In this document: piece by piece, positions 56,261-64,000 of the stretch
Layout of the letters: every line of letters starts with the position of its first letter
Numbering within the stretch: position 1 is the stretch's first letter
Source of the DNA: Chthoniobacteraceae bacterium
GTDB taxonomy: Bacteria; Verrucomicrobiota; Verrucomicrobiia; Chthoniobacterales; Chthoniobacteraceae
NCBI GenBank assembly: GCA_947476045.1
Contig: CANJNZ010000008.1
Span: 1-64,000 of the forward strand
DNA: 64,000 nucleotides
Direction of reading: 5' to 3'
Notes under the pieces: generated by a model
Told to the model about the DNA's origin: nothing
Databases searched by the model: none
What the model saw: the letters and a program-made list of their open reading frames with translations, nothing else
Made by a program: the position numbers and the translations under genes

Positions 56261-58480
56261 GTGGTTGTGCACAAACGTTACTACGCCCGCGTGCAAAAGC
56301 AGACACCATCTCCATTTGTCGAATGGATCGCCCGCAAACTCGGGGCGGGCATCGCCCGACTCATCTATAAAGTGGACGCGCATGGCGTGGATTCATTGCC
56401 CGAAGGTGGCTTCCTCCTTTTGCCGAATCACCTCACGTGGGTGGATGCCATCGTCCTCCAATTAGCCTGCCCGCGGCCGATTCGATTCATTGTGTGGGAG
56501 GAAATTTATAAAAAACGTCACCTCCAACCCCTCTTTCGACTCATCGGCACATTTCCGATTTCGGACAAACATGCGAAGGACTCAATCCGTGCTGCGGCAG
56601 AGTTGATTCAGCAGGGAGAAGTCGTCTGCATTTTTCCCGAGGGTGAGCTTTCGCGCAGCGGAACGCTAAACCGCCTCAAGCGCGGCTACGAAATCATCGC
56701 GCGGCAAGCGAAATGCCCGGTCATCCCGGTCTGGATGGATCAACTTTGGGGGAGCATATTCAGCTATCGTGGAGGGAAGTATTTTTGGAAATGGCCGCGC
56801 AAATTTCGCTATCCGGTGACTGTTGCATTCGGAGATCCGTTGCCCGCTAAGGCCGCTGATGTCGCTACTGTGCGCCAGTGTTTTCTCGAACTCGGTGAAT
56901 ACAGCTACTCGCGTCGTCCATTTCTCAAGGGGCATCTCGCCGAGGCCTGCGTGTCTGGGTTAAAAAAGAATCCCGGTGACGTGGCCATCGTGGATGGCAT
57001 GGATGGCAGCACGCTCACGCGCGGACAGCTTCTCGCTGCAGGGCTCGGCCTTAGTCGTTGGGTGCGCGCGAATGTTGCGGAGAAGCGCGTGGCCATTGTC
57101 ATCCCGCCGGGAAAGGGCGCGGTGATTGCGAATCTTGCGGTGCTCCTCGCCGGCAAAGTGCCGGTGAATTTGAATTTCACCGCTGGTCGCGCTGCTTTGG
57201 AGGCCAGCATTCGCAAGGCTGGAGTTCGCTTTTGTTTCACTGCGGGGATTGTGCGTGGAAAATTAAAAGATTTCCCGTGGCCGGAGCGCGTCGGCCTGCT
57301 CGAAGAGATTATCCCCGCCGTTCGCGGGAAGATCATCGAATGGGGCATCCTTTCAAAAATTCTCCCTTCGCGCTGGCTCGCACGACTCGCCGGGATTCCG
57401 GGCGTGGGAGATCGCAGCGAGGCGTTCCTCCTTTTCACCAGCGGCAGCAGCGGCGAGCCGAAAGGCGTTGCGCTCACACATCGCAATCTCCTCGCGAACA
57501 CCAACCAGTTTGGCGAGATGCTCGACCTCGGACGCGAGGATGTGATCCTCGGCGCACTCCCATTCTTTCACAGTTTTGGTGCGACCGTCTGTTTGCTGTT
57601 CCCGCTCATCGAGAGCGTGAAACTCGTGAGCTACCCCAACCCGCTCGAAACCGCGAAGTGCGCAGCGCTCATTTCAAAATACGGGGCCACGCTCCTGCTC
57701 GCGACGCCCACTTTCCTGCGTGGCTACATGAAGCGCGCCGAGCCGGAGCAATTGCGATCCATTCGTCTAGTCGTGACGGGCGCGGAAAAACTCCCTGACG
57801 AACTCGCAGACGCATTTCGCATGCGGTTCGGTATCGAAATCATGCAGGGCTACGGACTCACTGAAACTTCACCAGCCGCATCGTTCAATCTCCCGACGCT
57901 CAGCGACACTGAGCAGCCGACGAATCGCCGTGGCACCTGCGGAAAACTCGTTCCAGGACTTGCTGCTCAAATTCGCGAACCGGAAACTGGTGCGCCCCTT
58001 TCCCTGCACGAAAAGGGGATGCTCTATTTCAAAGGCGCGAATGTTTTTGATGGATACCTCGGCGACATCGAGCGCACCGCCGAAGTTATCAAAGACGGAT
58101 GGTTCCGCACAGGCGACCTCGCGCGTTTCGATGAAGATGGTTTCCTCATCATCGAGGGGCGGCAGTCCCGTTTTTCAAAAATCGGCGGCGAAATGGTGCC
58201 TCATGAAACCGTCGAAGCTCACATAGTCACGGCTCTCGGACTGACTGCGGAAGGCGAGCGCATCGTCGCAATCACCAGTGTTCCTGATGAAGCGAAGGGG
58301 GAGGCGCTCGTTCTGCTGAGCACGCGCGATTTTGAAATCCAGGAACTGCGCACTAAACTAACCGCCGCGGGACTTACCAATCTCTGGATTCCAAAGCGTC
58401 TGCAGCGCGTCGAAAAAATCCCGATTCTCGCCAGTGGAAAACTCGATATCCAAGGCTGTAAAATTCTTGCCGGGACATAG
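56261..58480 (+). CDS. Aas-like bifunctional acyltransferase / acyl-CoA(ACP) synthetase
   Basis: PlsC-type NHLTWVDA and FPEGELSRSG; AMP-ligase LLFTSGSSGEPKGVALTHRNL, GYGLTETSPAASFN. Confidence 0.9.
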   Translation: MVVHKRYYARVQKQTPSPFVEWIARKLGAGIARLIYKVDAHGVDSLPEGGFLLLPNHLTWVDAIVLQLACPRPIRFIVWEEIYKKRHLQPLFRLIGTFPISDKHAKDSIRAAAELIQQGEVVCIFPEGELSRSGTLNRLKRGYEIIARQAKCPVIPVWMDQLWGSIFSYRGGKYFWKWPRKFRYPVTVAFGDPLPAKAADVATVRQCFLELGEYSYSRRPFLKGHLAEACVSGLKKNPGDVAIVDGMDGSTLTRGQLLAAGLGLSRWVRANVAEKRVAIVIPPGKGAVIANLAVLLAGKVPVNLNFTAGRAALEASIRKAGVRFCFTAGIVRGKLKDFPWPERVGLLEEIIPAVRGKIIEWGILSKILPSRWLARLAGIPGVGDRSEAFLLFTSGSSGEPKGVALTHRNLLANTNQFGEMLDLGREDVILGALPFFHSFGATVCLLFPLIESVKLVSYPNPLETAKCAALISKYGATLLLATPTFLRGYMKRAEPEQLRSIRLVVTGAEKLPDELADAFRMRFGIEIMQGYGLTETSPAASFNLPTLSDTEQPTNRRGTCGKLVPGLAAQIREPETGAPLSLHEKGMLYFKGANVFDGYLGDIERTAEVIKDGWFRTGDLARFDEDGFLIIEGRQSRFSKIGGEMVPHETVEAHIVTALGLTAEGERIVAITSVPDEAKGEALVLLSTRDFEIQELRTKLTAAGLTNLWIPKRLQRVEKIPILASGKLDIQGCKILAGT

Positions 58481-58546
58481 AGGCGCGAAGCCCCTGAAAA
58501 TTTCAGCCTTTGCCTAACGACTTATTAAACAGCATTATCACTGCCC

Positions 58547-59023
58547 ATGAAATTACGCATCCTCACAGCGCTGCTTTCCGTCATCGTTCTCGCCGGTTGC
58601 CCAAGTCTCGAACGCAAGCCAGATAAAACGAAGGCAAAGGGCCCGCATGAAACCGACAAGCCGCCCATTCCTACGAAGGATCAAAGCGGGGATGTAACTT
58701 TTCAAAGCTTCGTGGGCCGGCTCCGCACAGCAGTAGAGCGCCGCGACCTCCCTACGCTTTCGCAAATGATGTCGAAAGATTTTGGCTACCGATGGGATCC
58801 AGCACCGACCGACGAAAATCCCTTTACTTACTGGGACACGCAGAATCTTTGGGCCGAACTCCAGGGACTGCTGCGGGATAAGTGGGTGCCTTACGACGGC
58901 TTCATGGTAGTTCCGCCACAACTCGCGCTTGATGAAAACTACGGCGGATATCGAGCGGGTGTAAAAATGGTGAACGGAAGCTGGCAGTTCGCCTATTTCG
59001 TCCCTGCGCCGCCGGTGCAATAG
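58547..59023 (+). CDS. Hypothetical lipoprotein
   Basis: LSVIVLAGC lipobox; no family recognised. Confidence 0.65.
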   Translation: MKLRILTALLSVIVLAGCPSLERKPDKTKAKGPHETDKPPIPTKDQSGDVTFQSFVGRLRTAVERRDLPTLSQMMSKDFGYRWDPAPTDENPFTYWDTQNLWAELQGLLRDKWVPYDGFMVVPPQLALDENYGGYRAGVKMVNGSWQFAYFVPAPPVQ

Positions 59024-59082
59024 TGACTGGATCGTATTCATTGAATCTGCGCATTCCGCGCTGATGTCCAACATATATCCCG

Positions 59083-59505
59083 ATGCCTGAAACAGCTGAC
59101 ACAAACCCCATCGCGCTCGGGTTGCCGCACCGGGAGCCGTTTATTTTTGTCGATGCAGTCCTCGCACACACTCCGGGTGAAAGCGCGGAGTGCGTGAAAA
59201 TATTTCCTCTCTCAACGCCATTTTTTGCGGGCCATTTCCCCGGAGACCCGCTTGTGCCGGGCGTGATTCTGGCCGAAGCGCTCGCTCAGACCGCGGGCCT
59301 TGCCGCAGGGCAGTCGGGGCGCGCTTTTCGTCTCACTGCTTTGAAATCGATGAAGTTTCCATCGGCGGCTAGACCGGACGAGGAACTGCGTCTGTATGCC
59401 CGCAAAGTCGCAGCCGTTGGAGGGCTTTGGCAATTCGAGTGTCGTGCAAGCGTGGGCGATCGAGTCGTCGCCGAAGGTGTGGTGGTGCTGAGTGAGGTTT
59501 TGTAG
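59083..59505 (+). CDS. 3-hydroxyacyl-ACP dehydratase FabZ-like
   Basis: LPHREPFIFVDAV, FFAGHFPGDPLVPGVILAEALAQTAGL hotdog motif. Confidence 0.9.
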   Translation: MPETADTNPIALGLPHREPFIFVDAVLAHTPGESAECVKIFPLSTPFFAGHFPGDPLVPGVILAEALAQTAGLAAGQSGRAFRLTALKSMKFPSAARPDEELRLYARKVAAVGGLWQFECRASVGDRVVAEGVVVLSEVL

Positions 59506-61767
59506 TTAGAAATCCAGCGGGGCGCGCGGGATATCCAGATCAAATAATTCACCCCACGGGCCGGATGCGATCACTTGCACCGAGTTACGCCACGTTTCGC
59601 GCGAGCGCGGCCATTTTTCAATTTCGAGTGGGCCGTAGTAAAGGTAGTGGACGCCCAGTTCCGCTGCATTGAGGCGCCAGATGTCCACGCCGTTCATCAG
59701 TTCGCTCAAGTTGACGCTTTCATTGTTGTAAATGATGCCGTGGCTTTTCAAATGACCCTCGTAACCGAGGATGACTTTACGTCCATTGAGCAACAATGGG
59801 TGCTGGTAATGCGGGGCAGTCGCGAACGGCTCAGTAATGGGAATGTTACGCACGGCTGCCGCCACGGCGTCGAGTGTTGAGCAGCGTGCGATTTCATATC
59901 CTTGCTGTGTTCCGCCCAAGCCTCCGAGCAGTCCCACAAATCCGGAGAAGAACAGCAGCACGCAGATGCCCCATTTCTGCCAGCATTTCCATCGTGCGAT
60001 GAGATGCTCCCACAAAAACGGCAGAACAATCAGCCACGCCCAGATCATGATCTTCGTGTTGTCCCATGCCCATGGGGCGAATTTCACATTACAGCACAGG
60101 AAAAAGAGAAACAGCCCCGGCAGCACAAAGGCGGCGCGCCAGAGCGAAGCGTCGCGTCGCCGTGCGTATTGCACGAGCAGTGTGAGAAGCACGATGGTTG
60201 CGATGAGCAGCGGCAGTGAGTTCACGCGCAGTTGCGGCGCTTTTTGCTCCCAGTCGTGGAGCATGGTTAGCAAGCCGTCTAAAATACTGATGGCTGCAAA
60301 GCCGAGCAGCACCCAGCGCAGGCCAAAGTCGCGTTTGCGCCGGATATGCAACATCACGCTGCAAATCAGAGCGGCTAGAGCTGCGATATGAGCGACTGTA
60401 TTGCGCGTGATTGCATCTTTGATTGGATAAAAGAAATTCGCCCAAGTGTCGCCTTGATAGCTCGTCCACAAGCCGAGCAGCGGCGTGATGAAAACGAACG
60501 CCAATGCGCAGGTCCAGACGTATTTTGCCGCGAGAGCGCGGCTCCACATGACTCGCAGCAGCGCGAGTGCGAGCGCGGCGGCCACGAAGGGCCATGCGCC
60601 GAAATTTCCCAGCCAGAATAGAAGAAACTGCCCGTGAGGTGCGATGGGCTCTGCCGCTGGCATTGCCTTCACGAAAGACTGCCATGCCTGCTGGGTTTGT
60701 GTGTCATTCACCATCCAGCCTGGCTGCCATCCCAACACTTCGGAGCTCGGGCGGGGCGGGGGATTTTCAAATTGTCCCATGTTGCCCCATACAGGCAGTG
60801 CGTTCGTCTGAAACATTCCCATCGTTATCCAGACGAGCACGCTTGCGGGGATGAGCGCAGCGCTGACCAGACCAAATATCTTCAATCTCGCGGTCGCTTG
60901 CGCGATGAAGAACGCCACGAGCATGAACGAGAGCGCGATGAACGTGTGCATGTGGAAAAACGGCATCGCTGCGTAGAGCAGCAACTCGCCGGCAAAGGGC
61001 ATCCGCCAGCCGGTATTTCCCAAAAAGAATCGTGTCCGCCACGAACTGAGCAAAAGCAAGCCGGCGGGCAGTGCGTAAAGAAAACCGCGCTGAGTGACGA
61101 ACAAGGCGAGTGGGAGGCTCTTCCACGCTGCGTCAAACTTCAGATTCCCTGCGTAGTCTTGAAAAAAGGGCTCTCCGGCCTCGCGAAAGAACGTTGCGAA
61201 ACCGAGCAGACCTGCGCCGCATAGAAAGCCCATGAGTGTGAACGCTCCGCCCCAGCGCCAAAGCGCAAGGCCTGTGAGAATCGCCCCGCCGAGCCCCACG
61301 AAAACGAGTCCGCGTTCGACATCCATGCCTGCGAGAGTGAGCAGGCTGTTGAAGAAATCCGTGCCCGCCGCGTAGGTCAGTTTGCCCAATGAATAAATAG
61401 GGCTGTCCGGCCAGAATGGCGCGCCATTCGCAAAATAGCGGATGAATGCAATATGCAGCGGAAGATCGCCGAGATTGTTGGGTGACAGCACGCGCAACTC
61501 GTCGCCCTGCCGGAAGACGAGCCACAAAAAGGCGCGCAGACTAAACAGTGCGAAAAGAACGACTGGCGCCCAGCCCCAGCCGCGTGGTTTTTCAAGATGC
61601 GCAGACTCTTTCCGTGCAACCCAGAGGCCATATGCGCCGACGATTATTCCGCCAGTGAGTGAGAGCGCCGCAGAGGTCGTGTCGAGATGCCCGTTCTTCC
61701 AGCCAAGCAAAAGCCCGAGCAGCACAGAGCTGCTCACTGCATAAAGAATCGCTGCTACGTATTTCAT
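59506..61767 (-). CDS. Large polytopic membrane protein
   Basis: 753 aa, many TMs; overlaps the upstream Agl23-like gene by 4 bp. Confidence 0.7.
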   Translation of the reverse strand: MKYVAAILYAVSSSVLLGLLLGWKNGHLDTTSAALSLTGGIIVGAYGLWVARKESAHLEKPRGWGWAPVVLFALFSLRAFLWLVFRQGDELRVLSPNNLGDLPLHIAFIRYFANGAPFWPDSPIYSLGKLTYAAGTDFFNSLLTLAGMDVERGLVFVGLGGAILTGLALWRWGGAFTLMGFLCGAGLLGFATFFREAGEPFFQDYAGNLKFDAAWKSLPLALFVTQRGFLYALPAGLLLLSSWRTRFFLGNTGWRMPFAGELLLYAAMPFFHMHTFIALSFMLVAFFIAQATARLKIFGLVSAALIPASVLVWITMGMFQTNALPVWGNMGQFENPPPRPSSEVLGWQPGWMVNDTQTQQAWQSFVKAMPAAEPIAPHGQFLLFWLGNFGAWPFVAAALALALLRVMWSRALAAKYVWTCALAFVFITPLLGLWTSYQGDTWANFFYPIKDAITRNTVAHIAALAALICSVMLHIRRKRDFGLRWVLLGFAAISILDGLLTMLHDWEQKAPQLRVNSLPLLIATIVLLTLLVQYARRRDASLWRAAFVLPGLFLFFLCCNVKFAPWAWDNTKIMIWAWLIVLPFLWEHLIARWKCWQKWGICVLLFFSGFVGLLGGLGGTQQGYEIARCSTLDAVAAAVRNIPITEPFATAPHYQHPLLLNGRKVILGYEGHLKSHGIIYNNESVNLSELMNGVDIWRLNAAELGVHYLYYGPLEIEKWPRSRETWRNSVQVIASGPWGELFDLDIPRAPLDF

Positions 61768-63398
61768 TGCGCGCCCTCCGTTCCCTCGATCCGCACGCGG
61801 GGGTGAAACTCCGGTTCGCGATGCTCAATCACAGGACGAAAACGTTCCGCCGAGAGAAAAAGCCAGGAGGGAGTGCCGTAATCGCGCGGTAAATACGCCT
61901 CTTTAAAATAGATGCCGAGCAACTGGGGCTCCACCTCGGCGATGCGATCCTCCGGCACCAGCAGGAAGTCTGCGTCGTAGTGCTCGGGGCTTTTGTCGTC
62001 ATCTACAAAGTGCACGTTTGGCCAGTCCGCAAGCAGCCAGCTCAGCGGAAAGCGTTCGCCATAAACATAGCCGTGCAGGTAGCGGTTCATCGTGTCCCGG
62101 GCCTCCAGTCCATGCAGCCGGTCGAGCAGTTTATTGATATCCCAGGTGGTCTGCACGTAGGCGTAGCGGCGTCTGTCGTTTGTGGGATTGATGCGCGAGC
62201 GGCCCGGTGCGCCAAAGTTCAGCCGCCATGCATCGAGCGTCGGCTGGGCGAGCATGGCTGTCATCAGCACCGTAACCGCCATATTCCCTGCATGGCTGCA
62301 AAGTCGGTGCGCCATCCATCCTGTGACGATGAAAAGCGGCGGCAGCACCGTCAGCAGGCACCATGGCGTTTTATATGGAATCAGCGAGTAACCCGCAAAC
62401 GACGCGACACCGAACAGCATAAAAAATCTCAGCGAACGCGAACGTGCAGGCAGCACGATGAACGGTGTGGCTATGAGTCCGAGGAGTGCGGGCCATTCAT
62501 AGTCGAGGAGCAGTTTGGCAAAATAATACACATCCTTGTGGTGCTCCTGTTCTGTGCCGGGGCCTGTCGCGTGTCCCTTCTGCATCATCGGCCCCCATGT
62601 TTCCCAAAGCCCCGTAACCCCGCTCCAGTCCATGCCGAAGCCGGAGTAAAAGGCGATGACGATTCCGATGCACATGGCACCAATACGTAGCACATCCCGC
62701 CTGCCAGCCTGTGCTGCTGCGGGTAACTCCGTAGAAGGTTCTTCGTATCTTTGCTGCAAAGGGAGAAAGAGTGAGGCGGCATTTGGGCGGTCGGCGGGAG
62801 TGAGTCGTGCAGATTGTGGCGCTAATTGCTCCAGCAGCCACACGCCACCCAGCGCGAGCGCTGCAGCTATCCAATGCACGGCATAGGTTTCTTTTGTGAG
62901 GACCATGCCTGCGAGTCCGAGCCCGAGTGCCCATACATCGTTGGTGCTGCGCCGCCGGGCGCAGCCAAAACCGCCGAGGCATGCGAGCATCGTAAAGAAT
63001 GGCAGCCATGATTCGTGAATCGCATAGCGCGCGTAAAAAATCATCGCGGGCGAAAGCGCCATCGCCAGCGCCGCAATCGCCAGCGCGCGGAATGGCAGGA
63101 AGCGCCGGAAGGCAAACAGCAGTGCGACGCTCGCGGTGCTGATGAGCACGGTCGGCATCCGCAGCGCCCATACGTTACGCCCGAAAAGCTGTTGTGATGC
63201 AAACAGCACGTAGAAATGAAGCGGCCCGTGAAAGTTGTCAGGCCGGTAGTGGTAGCAGCCATCCGTGCGCATACCGTCAATGAGCGAGCCATTCACTCCC
63301 TCGTCGAAATGCACCGGCTTGTAATCAAGGGCCCACACGCGCACTGCAAAAGCGAGCGCGACAATGAGTATAGACAGCCATTGCTGACGTGTTGTCAT
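61764..63398 (-). CDS. Agl23-like / GT39-type membrane glycosyltransferase
   Basis: AVRVWALDYKPVHFDEGVNG...HGPLHFYVLFASQQLFGRNVWALRMP GT-C motif. Confidence 0.8.
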   Translation of the reverse strand: MTTRQQWLSILIVALAFAVRVWALDYKPVHFDEGVNGSLIDGMRTDGCYHYRPDNFHGPLHFYVLFASQQLFGRNVWALRMPTVLISTASVALLFAFRRFLPFRALAIAALAMALSPAMIFYARYAIHESWLPFFTMLACLGGFGCARRRSTNDVWALGLGLAGMVLTKETYAVHWIAAALALGGVWLLEQLAPQSARLTPADRPNAASLFLPLQQRYEEPSTELPAAAQAGRRDVLRIGAMCIGIVIAFYSGFGMDWSGVTGLWETWGPMMQKGHATGPGTEQEHHKDVYYFAKLLLDYEWPALLGLIATPFIVLPARSRSLRFFMLFGVASFAGYSLIPYKTPWCLLTVLPPLFIVTGWMAHRLCSHAGNMAVTVLMTAMLAQPTLDAWRLNFGAPGRSRINPTNDRRRYAYVQTTWDINKLLDRLHGLEARDTMNRYLHGYVYGERFPLSWLLADWPNVHFVDDDKSPEHYDADFLLVPEDRIAEVEPQLLGIYFKEAYLPRDYGTPSWLFLSAERFRPVIEHREPEFHPRVRIEGTEGAQ

Positions 63399-63507
63399 AC
63401 GATGGGCAGTGCGAGTGAAATTTTCTCAGCGCCTGCGTGGGCGCCTTTGTAGTGGATTGGCATGTGTCTTTGACCGATGGCCCGCCTGACGCTAGGCGTG
63501 ATGCCGA

Positions 63508-64000
63508 ATGTCAGGTGCGCCATTTCTATCGCTCGTCATCCCCGCCTACAACGAGGCGCAACGCTTGGAAGCGAGCTTGCGTGCATTGCGCGAGCATCTC
63601 GCCAGTGCAAACGTATCGCATGAAGTTGTCCTCGTCGTCGAGCGGAGCAGCGACGGCACCTTGGAACTAGCGCGGCGACTCACCGAGGGGCAAGCCGCGT
63701 TTCGCGTCATCGGAAATGAAAAACAACTTGGCAAAGGCCACGCCGTCCGCACCGGAATGCTCGCCGCGCACGGCGAAATCACCTTTTTTATGGATGCAGA
63801 CCTCTCCACGCCGCTGGAGGAAATCGCCACCTTCCTCGCATTTTTCGACGCACACGCCGAGGTGGACGTGCTGATTGGCAACCGCGCCCACGCACAGAGC
63901 GAGATTTTGAAAAGACAAAGCATCGTGCGCCGCAAGATGGGGCAGACATTTAACGCAGTCCTGCGCGCCATCGTCGGAATCCGCATCGCCGACACGCAAT
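63508..64000 (+). CDS. Family 2 glycosyltransferase (dolichyl-phosphate mannosyl/glucosyltransferase-like), truncated by window end
   Basis: MSGAPFLSLVIPAYNEAQRLEASLRALREHL...GKGHAVRTGMLAAHGEITFFMDADLSTPLEEI; open at window end so absent from the ORF track. Confidence 0.88.
   Translation, partial: MSGAPFLSLVIPAYNEAQRLEASLRALREHLASANVSHEVVLVVERSSDGTLELARRLTEGQAAFRVIGNEKQLGKGHAVRTGMLAAHGEITFFMDADLSTPLEEIATFLAFFDAHAEVDVLIGNRAHAQSEILKRQSIVRRKMGQTFNAVLRAIVGIRIADTQ

Overview
The window looks like a chromosomal segment of a Verrucomicrobia-like bacterium; this is inferred from gene content (ACIII, DUF5069, DUF1501, DUF4337) and was not tested phylogenetically. Left end (1-5.6 kb, minus strand): a type I restriction-modification locus ordered hsdR, four-helix-bundle/zinc-finger protein, hsdM fused to hsdS. 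The hsdS part is frameshifted and appears truncated, and short tandem-repeat tracts sit inside and at both edges of the locus. 6.3-27 kb (plus strand): a large respiratory locus encoding Alternative Complex III (ActABCDEF), a cbb3-like module (CcoN/CcoO-like plus two CcoP-like cytochromes c), a full A-type cytochrome c oxidase (subunits I-IV), heme A/O synthesis (CtaA, CtaB), Sco and DUF420. The most striking observation is that the CcoN-like protein aligns well with CcoN but has lost five of six metal-ligand histidines and the cross-linked tyrosine, while its CcoO partner has Cys in place of the axial Met. This suggests a non-catalytic cbb3-derived module embedded between ACIII and a normal aa3-type oxidase. 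27-41 kb holds assorted exported, membrane and hypothetical proteins. 41-64 kb is mostly housekeeping: folE2, dinB, purB, ssb, rpsF, pth, rplY, prs, lepB, thiS/thiH, panD, topB, an Aas-like enzyme, fabZ and glycosyltransferases. I found no tRNA, rRNA, CRISPR array, prophage or transposase gene.
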